From positions 27,547 through 91,546 of the forward strand of contig JANLRD010000270.1 of NCBI GenBank assembly GCA_031368215.1: a stretch of DNA of 64,000 bases. Reading direction: 5' to 3'. The notes under the pieces were generated by a model. The model ran no database searches. It was not told where the DNA came from and saw nothing but the letters and a program-made list of their open reading frames with translations. The stretch comes from JANLQX01 sp031368215 (GTDB lineage: Bacteria; Actinomycetota; Acidimicrobiia; Acidimicrobiales; JANYDT01). The position numbers and the translations under genes are program-made. Below, in pieces: positions 49,803 to 57,637 of this stretch. Each line of letters opens with the position of its first letter. The first letter of the stretch is position 1.

Positions 49803-50263
49803 CCGACCAGCAAAGCGCGCGCCGAACCATTGACCAACGCGTCAGGATCGCGGCATCACCGCAGACCGTGTGGAACTTCTGGATCGATGCGTCAAGACTC
49901 TGTGAGTGGTGGGGCATTCACGCTGAGGTCGAACCTCAGCCGGGAGGAATGTTCCGGGTCGTGATGGGCGATGACGGGCCTGTGATGTCGGGCACCTACG
50001 TCACTCTCGAGCCCTTCAGTCGGCTGGTCTTCACCTTCGGTTGGGAGGGCAACCCGATGGGCGAGGCGCTTTCCCCTGGCGCTACCCGGGTGGAGGTGAC
50101 ACTCACACCCGTCGACGGTGACACCGACCTGTGGTTGTCGCACAGCGAACTTCCCTCCACGCAGGCCGAGGAGCACGCGAAGGGCTGGGCATTGTTCGTG
50201 GGCGAGCGACTCGGCGCCGCGGTCGCGAACGCATCGCATCAGCCGTTGGCGACGAAGCGATGA
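49799..50263 (+). CDS. AHSA1/SRPBCC-domain protein
   Basis: Ligand-binding START-like fold of 154 residues. IDQRVRIAASPQTVWNFWID opens the family; LCEWWG and QPGGMFRVVMGD follow, and GWALFVGERLGAAVA forms the C-terminal helix. ArsR + AHSA1 pairs are a recurrent actinobacterial operon. Overlaps both neighbours by four bases, so the three genes are one translational unit. Confidence 0.9.
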   Translation: MTDQQSARRTIDQRVRIAASPQTVWNFWIDASRLCEWWGIHAEVEPQPGGMFRVVMGDDGPVMSGTYVTLEPFSRLVFTFGWEGNPMGEALSPGATRVEVTLTPVDGDTDLWLSHSELPSTQAEEHAKGWALFVGERLGAAVANASHQPLATKR

Positions 50264-50703
50264 GCGTTGACGTCACGACCGAGATCGTCATCAGTCGCCC
50301 GATCACCGTCGTTTCCGAGTACGCCGCCGACCCATCGAACGCGCCGCATTGGTACGTGAACATCAAGGCGGTCGAGTGGAAATCGCCGGCACCCCTCAGG
50401 GTAGGTTCGCTCGTAGCGTTCGTCGCCCAGTTCATGGGCAAACGGCTCGAGTACACCTACGAGATCGCAGACTACGTTCCGGGCGAGCGGCTCACCATGA
50501 CGACCGCCCAGGGTCCCTTTCCGATGACGACGACCTATACGTGGACGGCGGTCGGCGACGGTGCCACCAACATGACGTTGCGTAACTACGGTGAGCCGGC
50601 GGGATTCTCGAAACTGGCAGCGCCGTTCATGTCGAGGGCGATGAGGCGAGCGAACCGAAAGGATCTTCAGGCGCTCAAGCGGCTACTCGAAACCTCCAAC
50701 TGA
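50260..50703 (+). CDS. SRPBCC-family protein (polyketide cyclase-like)
   Basis: Second START-like protein, 147 residues. VTTEIVISRPITVVSEYAAD then NAPHWYVNIKAVEWKSPAPL is the typical N-terminal strand-helix pair; the C-terminus has a SRAMRRANRKDLQALKRLLE helix. Last gene of the ArsR operon. The ligand is unknown. Confidence 0.9.
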   Translation: MSVDVTTEIVISRPITVVSEYAADPSNAPHWYVNIKAVEWKSPAPLRVGSLVAFVAQFMGKRLEYTYEIADYVPGERLTMTTAQGPFPMTTTYTWTAVGDGATNMTLRNYGEPAGFSKLAAPFMSRAMRRANRKDLQALKRLLETSN

Positions 50704-50812
50704 AACCGGGGCCGCGCAGCCGTGCTTTCCAACGCGACCTTTGCGGTGAATTGGTCGTTTCCGCACCCAAGCTGACCTCGTGGTCGGCTCGTCCGACCCC
50801 TCGAAACACCAC

Positions 50813-50865
50813 GACCTCGACGATGGCCCGGTCGCGGAGGCAGCGCGGGGACCATCGTCGAGGTC
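50813..50865. terminator. Long inverted repeat between convergent genes
   Basis: GACCTCGACGATGG (50813-50826) and CCATCGTCGAGGTC (50852-50865) are perfect 14-bp arms around a 25-base loop. The structure sits between the ends of the SRPBCC and DUF4331 genes, so it can act as a terminator in both directions. Confidence 0.65.
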
Positions 50866-50873
50866 ATCAAGCG

Positions 50874-52211
50874 TTACGAGCCGTAACCGGAGAACGGTTC
50901 GGCCAGGTACGGGAACACCGTTGCGAGTGGCTTGTCGTTCGCATTCACACCGTCGCCGAGTGCATTGTTCGGGAAGATGTTGAAGCTCGGCGAGAAGGCC
51001 GTGGCTCCGGCGATGACCTGGAACGCCACGTCGATCACGTCATCGGTGAGCAAGCGCCCATTCGGGAATCCGCTCTTCGTTGTCGTGTTGAGGCGCAGCA
51101 TCTCGGCCGGCTTCACGTTGGCCGGCTTGTTCACGCCCGGAATACCGGTCAAGAAGATGGTTGCAAGATCTTCTCGACCACCCAGGCCGAGCCCGGTCGA
51201 AACCGTCGTCGGTACGTTCACGCCCGGATACAGCAAAGGAATCAGCTTTCCGAGCTCCGGCTCGAGGACGCTCTTGGCGAACTGGGCATCCTTGCTCGGG
51301 GGTGAGCTGTTGAACAGATCCTTCTGTCCGATCGGAATGATCGCTTCGTTCACGAGCGGCTGTCCGAGACGCGCGATCTGTTGCCATTTGCCGTCGTCAC
51401 CTCTGCCCCGCTCGTTCTCGCTCCGACGGGAAGTGGTGGCCCACACGCCGATGACGGGATCGCCTGCGGTGAGTCGACTGGTCGGAATCTGCAGGGCGAT
51501 GGTGTGGACGTTGAAACCGGCGAGGTAGTCCTTGCCTGTCGCCGTCGGCAATTTGATGAGGTGCGCTTGGTTGAGCGGGCGGAGACCGCCGAGATCGAAG
51601 ATCGATCCGAGGTCGGCGAAGAACGCGTCGTCACGGGGGCCGGCGAAGGTCGTGATCCCATTGGATGCTGGGCGGACCGCGTCACGCGAAAGAGTCTCGT
51701 AGTTCGGCATCGAGCGCGGACCGACGTTCGCCGGTGCCACCGGAACGTCGGATGCGAGCATCGTTCGCCGACCGTTGCGAATCTCGCGCAGCGTGTAGGT
51801 CTGACGCACGTTCAGATCGGCATCGTCGAGCGATGTGACCTGACCGGTGTTGTAGAGGAACGAGTTCGGATTCGTGTTCGTCGTCTTGAACCGCAACTGA
51901 TACGTGACGTCTTCAACCGCGTCGCCGTTGTTGTCGACCTTCAGTTCGTAGAGCACATCGTCACCGAACTTGTGGAAGTTCGGTCCGCCGCCCGGGAGTT
52001 CGAACGGGTTCACGTTCATGATGAGCGTTGTCGTGTCGGGCCGGTCCGGGCTCACGAATGCGTACACATCCGTGATGTCCGCAACCGGATCTTCGGTGAT
52101 GCCTGGAGCTTCGCGATGGCTCGAAGCCATGATCGGGCCTGTCGATGCGACGGCCATGACGGCCGCCAGCCCTGCGGTAAGCAACGCGGTTCTGCGTCGA
52201 TTCGTTTTCAT
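50874..52211 (-). CDS. DUF4331-domain exported protein
   Basis: Exported protein of 445 residues. A signal peptide (RTALLTAGLAAVMAVASTG) is followed by SSHREAPGITEDPVADITDV then YAFVSPDRPDTTTLIMNVNP, the DUF4331 opening. Other family blocks include FNVHTIALQIPTSRLTAGDP and FPNGRLLTDDVIDVAFQVIA near the end. ATG 52211 has GAGAGGAA upstream. The family is often found with hydrogen-peroxide or metal-linked surface systems, but no function is proven. Confidence 0.93.
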   Translation of the reverse strand: MKTNRRRTALLTAGLAAVMAVASTGPIMASSHREAPGITEDPVADITDVYAFVSPDRPDTTTLIMNVNPFELPGGGPNFHKFGDDVLYELKVDNNGDAVEDVTYQLRFKTTNTNPNSFLYNTGQVTSLDDADLNVRQTYTLREIRNGRRTMLASDVPVAPANVGPRSMPNYETLSRDAVRPASNGITTFAGPRDDAFFADLGSIFDLGGLRPLNQAHLIKLPTATGKDYLAGFNVHTIALQIPTSRLTAGDPVIGVWATTSRRSENERGRGDDGKWQQIARLGQPLVNEAIIPIGQKDLFNSSPPSKDAQFAKSVLEPELGKLIPLLYPGVNVPTTVSTGLGLGGREDLATIFLTGIPGVNKPANVKPAEMLRLNTTTKSGFPNGRLLTDDVIDVAFQVIAGATAFSPSFNIFPNNALGDGVNANDKPLATVFPYLAEPFSGYGS

Positions 52212-52356
52212 TGGGTTTCCTCTCAATGCATGTTTGGGGGGACAGCGATGAGGAATGGGTTCATCGCCTGGTGTTGTCGGAGCGCGACACATCACGTTCC
52301 GACTCGCCCGTGAAGGACGGGAGAATGAGACTTCGGTTCGCTTGCGAGGTTGTGAC

Positions 52357-53295
52357 CTACGAGGAGGGAACCTCCACAGGCGTTTCCGGACGATCGAGAC
52401 CAACGACGACCCAGCGGTCGCCGACCGGCGCCACGACAACTCGCATATCGATAGGTGCGCGTAGGGTCACGACTCGACCCCAGCGCATCACGTCGCCGCC
52501 GAACGCGTCGATGAACGGTCCCGGATCCTCGAGTTCCTCGAGCGATGCCACGTCGCCGACCGACGCCGCGCCCTTGGTCCCGCACAACGCCGGAGCGAAG
52601 CCCGCCACACCCGCGAGCCCCGTTTCGTGTTCGAGACCGGCAACAGGCCGGCACGCTTGACGCGCCCGGGCCCAGCGCAGCACGTCACCGGTCGCACGAG
52701 CGTCGCTGAGTGTCGGCTCGGCAGAAGCGATGCGGTTTCTCCAGTCGATGTGCCAAACACCGGCTTCGTCGACCGCTGACAGCGTGACGGTGGAGTCCGC
52801 AGTGATGAGGCCAAGCGCATCATCGAGCTCTGGTGCTCGATGCACGGTCGCTACGAGCGTCGACCCTGTTGTGGTGAATCGGGCAGCCAACCAAGGCGCC
52901 GCGCGAGACAGTTCGGCCCCGAACTGCTCCGGCGATCCGAAGAAGTTCCGGTCCTTCTTGGCCAGCAGACGAAACGCCGTGGACGCGTCCCGTTTGACGA
53001 TCGCGTCGAGAAACACCTGTGCCGAACCGGCAAGTGAAGTCGGAAGTGGTGCCGCGTTCCGCGCGTTGCGCGAACCTGTGCTCGCTCCCGTCAGGACGTT
53101 GGCGACATCCGCAGCCTCCGCCGCCTCAGGCCTGCGGCTCGGGAGCGTGAAGCCGAGGCTCTTCGACGGCTGCCCGCCGTAGCTCGGCTTGTCGCTTCCG
53201 TGACTGACAACCCAAGCGGTCGAACCGATGGCGAGCAGCACGACCGCTGCTGCGCCGCGTGGCCAACCGAAACGTCGAAATCGTCGAGCACTCAT
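52357..53295 (-). CDS. Membrane-anchored hypothetical protein
   Basis: Protein of 312 residues. A single N-terminal membrane segment (GAAAVVLLAIGSTAWVV, about 15-31) is followed by a disordered linker and a globular extracellular domain (VFLDAIVKRDASTAFRLLAK; the GLITADSTVTL strand). I do not recognise a family. It precedes the DUF4331 gene in the same direction (145 bp gap) and probably functions with it at the cell surface. Confidence 0.7.
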   Translation of the reverse strand: MSARRFRRFGWPRGAAAVVLLAIGSTAWVVSHGSDKPSYGGQPSKSLGFTLPSRRPEAAEAADVANVLTGASTGSRNARNAAPLPTSLAGSAQVFLDAIVKRDASTAFRLLAKKDRNFFGSPEQFGAELSRAAPWLAARFTTTGSTLVATVHRAPELDDALGLITADSTVTLSAVDEAGVWHIDWRNRIASAEPTLSDARATGDVLRWARARQACRPVAGLEHETGLAGVAGFAPALCGTKGAASVGDVASLEELEDPGPFIDAFGGDVMRWGRVVTLRAPIDMRVVVAPVGDRWVVVGLDRPETPVEVPSS

Positions 53296-53412
53296 GCCTA
53301 TTGGTTCTCCGCTGAATGCCCGTTGGATGGCATTTTGCGGGAGATTCCACGATGGCGCCCCTCAGCAAAGCCGCGTTCAATCGCCGAAGCGCCTGGGTCG
53401 TCGAGGGGGTAG

Positions 53413-53787
53413 CGTCCGGAGCATGCGACCTCGATCGCCTCGCCGCTGAAGAACGCGTCGAAGAAGCCGTTCGGCGAGTACCGGGGAGCCAAAGTCGCCA
53501 AACCCTTCACGCAAGACTTCTTTGGTCACGCGTGGGACATCGCGAAGGGCAGCGGTCAGAGCACCGACAGTGCGACCGACATGGCCGAAGGGCTGCTCGC
53601 CGACCTTCGCGGCGACACCACCGCGGACCTCCGAACGCCCGGAATGCACGACGCGGAGAAGCCGGCGCCAGCCGACGCGCCGACGGCCGATCGCATCGCC
53701 GCCTGCATAGGCCGTCATGTCTGGCGGCCCACGCGAGACCGCCCCCGGTTCGCCCGTTCGAGGAACGGTGTTACGGGGTCGGAATGA
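53413..53787 (+). other. Open coding-like stretch without a start codon
   Basis: Between TAG at 53410 and the stop near 53787 the plus strand has an uninterrupted frame: SPLKNASKKPFGEYRGAKVA, KPFTQDFFGHAWDIAKGSGQ, TDMAEGLLADLRGDTTADLR. It reads like real protein but has no ATG/GTG/TTG before the internal ATG at 53581 (68-residue product). Either a decayed gene or chance; no family was recognised. The rest of 53296-53770 holds no other candidate. Confidence 0.35.
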
Positions 53788-54199
53788 TGGTCCAGGCGAC
53801 GAGACGACAGGGGTTGCCCCGGAGCTCGACCGTCGCACGTATCCGAACGGGCCGGCCGGCGCGCGTCGCGTCCAGGAGCGCGACGAAGCGGCCGGGCGTG
53901 TGACCGCGGTACCAACTGGATGTCGTCGGTTTCGAAAGGGCACCGACCGCCGAGGCAACGCCGGGGACGCGCACCTCCGTCGCCGAGCTTTTCGTCCCAC
54001 CGGCGCCGAGCGCAGCGGCCGAGCATTGCCACTCGATGTAGCGCAACGCCGTTCCGGCGAGGGGTGTGCCGCCGACCTTCGGGTCACCGGCAAGGGCAGC
54101 CGGCGCGCCAAGACCAACGCTGAGGCCGGCGCTGAGCACGAGCACGCCGACAACCGCGCCGAGGGCTCGCCGGGCGCGGTCAGGACGGATAGTTGACAT
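53771..54199 (-). CDS. Small exported hypothetical protein
   Basis: Protein of 142 residues with a signal peptide (RALGAVVGVLVLSAGLSVG, cleavage near ALA-GDP). The mature part has a Cys pair (QCSAAALG and GNPCRLVAW) that may form a disulfide. Its ATG at 54199 lies 20 bp inside the end of the upstream amidase-like gene, so the two are coupled. Family unknown. Confidence 0.7.
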   Translation of the reverse strand: MSTIRPDRARRALGAVVGVLVLSAGLSVGLGAPAALAGDPKVGGTPLAGTALRYIEWQCSAAALGAGGTKSSATEVRVPGVASAVGALSKPTTSSWYRGHTPGRFVALLDATRAGRPVRIRATVELRGNPCRLVAWTIIPTP

Positions 54200-55079
54200 G
54201 GAACACCCCGAGACGTGCGTTCGGAGCATCGGTGACGACGAAGTCCTGGTACTCGTTCATGGCCCGGTTTCGATGGTCGTAGGTGTGGTACGAAACACGG
54301 ATGTCGGCCCACGTCGCCCCGCTGCCGGCAACGTCGGTGACCATGAGCTGATGATCGATGTGGACGCGGCCGGGCACGCCGTTGAGGTCCCAGACCACGA
54401 TGTCGCCGATCTGGATTCCCGTCGGCGGCGGGTCCCGGTTGATGAGACCGAATCCGCCCAACGGTCGCATCCAGCCGAGCTTCACAAACGTCGCGCTTAA
54501 GCCCTGTGGTCCGCTCGCTCGAACCCATGCCGTGGATGCCGAGCGTCGCTTCGCGTCGAACCACCACTGCTTGGTGTTCTGGAACCCTCCGGCACGTAGC
54601 GCCTGCGACATGTAGTTGGTGCAGTCCAGCTCGACGTTGGAGATTGCTTCGACTGCGCGTCCAGGTTGCTCGGGGTTGTCGTAAGGCACGGTGATGAAGG
54701 CGCCGGACTTGAGCGCGAATGCCGGGCTGGTCTCGTAGGCCCAACGGTATGCGTACGCAGCTGCGAGTTGCCGGGCCCCTTTCGGCTGATCGACGTAGCC
54801 GGGTTTCGTACCCTCGAGCTGCGACGGCGGAGTCGTTGTCTCGGTCGCGCCGACGATTGTCGTCGTTGTTCTCCCGGTTGCGCCGACGATTGTCGTCGTT
54901 GTCCTCCCGGTTGATGTTGTCGCAACTGTGCTGGTCGACGTCGTCGGCGCCGCTGAAGTCGTTGTCGGGGTCGTCGCAATCGTCGTCGACGTCTGCGCCT
55001 GGGCCGGGGCGCCGAGCAACGCCGCGCTCCCACACGCCAACGCGCACGCGATCGTTGCGCATCGGATCAGCGGCGCCAC
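54180..55079 (-). CDS. Exported amidase-6-like protein
   Basis: Exported protein of 299 residues. From GTG 55079 (GGAG 9 bases upstream) there is a signal peptide (CATIACALACGSAALLGAPA), then a Thr-rich linker with a duplicated RTTTTIVGATG unit (direct DNA repeat at about 54838-54905). The catalytic domain has Cys in ELDCTNYMSQALRAGGF and His in VHIDHQLMVTDV, with GDIVVWDLNG between them. This fits the PF12671 amidase domain (a papain/NlpC-like fold). Likely cleaves a cell-wall amide. Confidence 0.8.
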   Translation of the reverse strand: MAPLIRCATIACALACGSAALLGAPAQAQTSTTIATTPTTTSAAPTTSTSTVATTSTGRTTTTIVGATGRTTTTIVGATETTTPPSQLEGTKPGYVDQPKGARQLAAAYAYRWAYETSPAFALKSGAFITVPYDNPEQPGRAVEAISNVELDCTNYMSQALRAGGFQNTKQWWFDAKRRSASTAWVRASGPQGLSATFVKLGWMRPLGGFGLINRDPPPTGIQIGDIVVWDLNGVPGRVHIDHQLMVTDVAGSGATWADIRVSYHTYDHRNRAMNEYQDFVVTDAPNARLGVFHVNYPS

Positions 55080-55095
55080 AGCACCGCTCCGATTG

Positions 55096-55917
55096 TCAGG
55101 CGGTCGTCGGCGTTGCCGGCAGGTACCGGAAGTGACCGGTGATCGGGAACTCGAAGAGAATGTCTTCGAGCTGCGCGCCATCGCCGATGTTGTGCACCAT
55201 CATGTGCCGGTCGGATCCCGGCGCTGTCGCGGTGACAACCAGGCCGGTGTGGGCGAGTCCGCTGACATCCCACATCACGATGTCTCCCGGGAGGTAGTCC
55301 GCGGCATCGAGCGATTTCGGCGCGGCGGCTCCGGCACGGGAGAAGAACACCAGCAGGTTCTTGACGCGCCGATGATCGATGTTCGGATCGGGAACCGATC
55401 GTCCCGACGACGGGTAGGCCGAGAACGCCCGGCGCATGTCCTGATACACCGCAACCTGTAGGTCGACGCCGATGGCGCGATAGGCGCGGATGATCACATC
55501 GGTGCACACCCCGCGGACCATCGGCACATCGCCACCCGGATAGGCGAGCGCAACATACGTCGGGTCGTAGAGCGTTGTGCGGCCGATCTGCGACATCGCC
55601 GCGTCGATGACCGTCTGCACGCGTGCCGCGCTGTCGGGCGCCTGCGCGGCCGGCGTGGCAGGGAGGGCGAGTCGCTGCATCGACGCTGTGCCCTTGAGCG
55701 CAGCACTCTTGACCGAAGCCGAACCCTTGACACTCGGCGCGAGTTTCACTGCGCTGACGGCGGCACCCGCCGACGAGCCGAGCACTCCATTCGACGCAAC
55801 CAGTCCTGTGAGGAGCGAGGTCGCAACGATGGATCGCAGCCGTCGGTTGCTGCCGCGTCGCGGCTCTCCCGCACGCGAAGCGAGGTGCAACATCGGAGTC
55901 CTGTGGTGTTGATCCAT
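55096..55917 (-). CDS. Exported DUF1287-domain protein
   Basis: Exported protein of 273 residues. After a signal sequence (IVATSLLTGLVASNGVLG) and a linker, the DUF1287 domain follows: QIGRTTLYDPTYVALAYPGG, VCTDVIIRAYRAIGVDLQ (Cys), VYQDMR, LPGDIVMWDVSGLAHTGLVV (His). The family is NlpC/P60-like. The GDIV-W-D / His arrangement parallels the next gene, suggesting distant paralogy. First of a three-gene run of secreted proteins. Confidence 0.85.
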   Translation of the reverse strand: MDQHHRTPMLHLASRAGEPRRGSNRRLRSIVATSLLTGLVASNGVLGSSAGAAVSAVKLAPSVKGSASVKSAALKGTASMQRLALPATPAAQAPDSAARVQTVIDAAMSQIGRTTLYDPTYVALAYPGGDVPMVRGVCTDVIIRAYRAIGVDLQVAVYQDMRRAFSAYPSSGRSVPDPNIDHRRVKNLLVFFSRAGAAAPKSLDAADYLPGDIVMWDVSGLAHTGLVVTATAPGSDRHMMVHNIGDGAQLEDILFEFPITGHFRYLPATPTTA

Positions 55918-56219
55918 TGTGCCGTGCCGGTCGGTTTGCGCGAGCCCAGACGGGCTCTGCAGCACAAAGCCTCACACGGAAACGTGAGGAGCGGAGATCA
56001 CAGCGTTCACTCATCGAGGGCAACCCTCGTCGCTGCACGCTTCGCTGAGCCGACGGACCGGGCGCACGGTCACGACGATAACGAGAACTCCTCGTCCGAC
56101 CGACCGCGGAAGGAGGTCGTTTGAGGCTGGCCACGACAGGCTCCTACCCGGGATAGGCCGGTCCGAAACCGTGAGGCTGAAGAATCTGAGGCGGCGCGTC
56201 CGGTACCCGATTCGGAACG
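55918..56219. other. Intergenic region, no gene seen
   Basis: About 300 bp between two minus-strand genes. Open frames here lack coding character. No clear promoter consensus or palindrome was found. Confidence 0.4.
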
Positions 56220-57158
56220 TCAATTGGTGGGGATACCGAGGTACTTCTTGAAGAACGCTGCGGAGGCCGCGTACACGCTGGTGTGGAACGGTTCCTCGGT
56301 GTCGTGGCCGCCGTCGTAGATCACGATTTCTTTTGGCTTGCCGGCTGCGGCATGCAGAGCCTTCGCTGCGGCGAGCGGCACGGCGTCGTCCAGGCGGCCG
56401 TTGGCCATGAAGACCGGGCGGCCGGCGGCGCGAGCGATCCAAACCTTCGGGTCGATCGGTCCCAGCTTGCGCACCGCGGCGTCGAGCTTCGCGCCGGTCA
56501 CGTAGCCCCCGAGCCAGACCGGCTGGATCAGAAGGAACGTGCGCCAGTCTGCACCGCTGACGTAGAGCACGGCGGCCTTGATGCGCGGGTCGGCGCCGAT
56601 CAGCATCGCGCCCATGAAGCCCCCGAGAGAGCGGCCTTCGAAGCCGACCCGTGCGGGATCGCAGATGCCGCGCGAGTCGAGGTAGTCGAGCGCGCGACGC
56701 ATGTCGATCACGGTCAACTGGAACAGCTTGTACATGGTGTCGAGCTCGGCGGCGGCCTTCAGCGGGCCGATTCCCTGGCGCTCCCCGTGGTAACGGGCGT
56801 CGATGGCCATCAGGACGACGCCGCGCGCGGCGTACGCGTCCGAGAACTCCCCGAACACCTCCTCCTTGGTGCCGGTGAACGGGTGTCCGGAGATGATGCA
56901 GGCCGAGCGGCCCTTGGCGGTCTTCGGCACCGACAGCAGGGCGGGTACCGTCGTACCGTCGGCGGCCTTGAACGTGACCTTCTGGACGAGCGCGAGATCT
57001 GTCGCCTGCGCCTTGGTTGCGGTCGCCTCGAGCGGCGTGTTCTTGTCGTAGTCGAAGACGCCACCGGCACCCTCGGCGACCACTGCCGAGCCTACGAAGA
57101 CCGCGGCGATCGCGGCGGCGATCGCGATCGCCGGTCGGATCCACCGGAGTCGTCCCAT
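56220..57158 (-). CDS. Exported alpha/beta hydrolase (dienelactone-hydrolase-like)
   Basis: Protein of 312 residues with an N-terminal membrane/signal segment (PAIAIAAAIAAVFVGSAVVA). The hydrolase domain shows VLMAIDARYHGERQG, nucleophile GFEGRSLGGFMGAM (G-R-S-L-G), acid in MANGRLDDAVP and His in YDGGHDTEEPF. ATG 57158 is used. Acts outside the membrane, probably on an ester or acyl peptide. Confidence 0.88.
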   Translation of the reverse strand: MGRLRWIRPAIAIAAAIAAVFVGSAVVAEGAGGVFDYDKNTPLEATATKAQATDLALVQKVTFKAADGTTVPALLSVPKTAKGRSACIISGHPFTGTKEEVFGEFSDAYAARGVVLMAIDARYHGERQGIGPLKAAAELDTMYKLFQLTVIDMRRALDYLDSRGICDPARVGFEGRSLGGFMGAMLIGADPRIKAAVLYVSGADWRTFLLIQPVWLGGYVTGAKLDAAVRKLGPIDPKVWIARAAGRPVFMANGRLDDAVPLAAAKALHAAAGKPKEIVIYDGGHDTEEPFHTSVYAASAAFFKKYLGIPTN

Positions 57159-57186
57159 GCCTCGGGAGTATGTCACAGGTGCTGCT

Positions 57187-57546
57187 TTGCGCTCGACTGT
57201 CTTCCTGTGGCCAAGAACCGCCGTTCGCCTTGGTATTGCGGTATTCGCTTCGGGATGTAGCGAGGCTTCCGCAACGACCAAGACGACGAAGGTCACTGTG
57301 AAGTCGAAGACGACAGTGAAGCGCAAGACGCCTACTCGACCGACGACGGTGGTCAAACGGACTGCGACAACTGTGGCGCCGACCACGCGATCGACCACGA
57401 CCACCCCGAAGTTGTCGGCGGAAGCGCAGGCTGTGCTTGCGGGCTACGAGTCGTACCTGGTCGTGTTCGCTGCGGCGGCGCGCGCACCAGAGCGTGCCGA
57501 GGCGATTCTGGCGACAGGCGTCACTGGTGACGCACTCGGGGTGTGA
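57187..57546 (+). CDS. Possible truncated lipoprotein
   Basis: From TTG 57187 a lipobox-like ASGC is followed by a long Lys/Thr linker and an ending LSAEAQAVLAGYESYLVVFA then AAARAPERAEAILATG. Actinobacterial lipoproteins with this YE-x-Y-L helix are usually longer; the product stops soon after VTGDALG. It lies divergent from the hydrolase gene. The start is uncertain and the gene may be a remnant. Confidence 0.45.
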   Translation: MRSTVFLWPRTAVRLGIAVFASGCSEASATTKTTKVTVKSKTTVKRKTPTRPTTVVKRTATTVAPTTRSTTTTPKLSAEAQAVLAGYESYLVVFAAAARAPERAEAILATGVTGDALGV

Positions 57547-57637
57547 GGAGTCGCCGAGGTGTCGGAGTTGGCTTTTCCACACCGTGGCTGCGCTGCGCAG
57601 TTCGTTGCGGCGATCATACCGATTTGCCGAAATTGCT

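Noticed and set aside
53377..55062. A 561-residue minus-strand open frame
   Set aside because: It is antisense or out of frame to three well-supported secreted-protein genes, is Arg-rich with no family motif, and exists only because of high GC.
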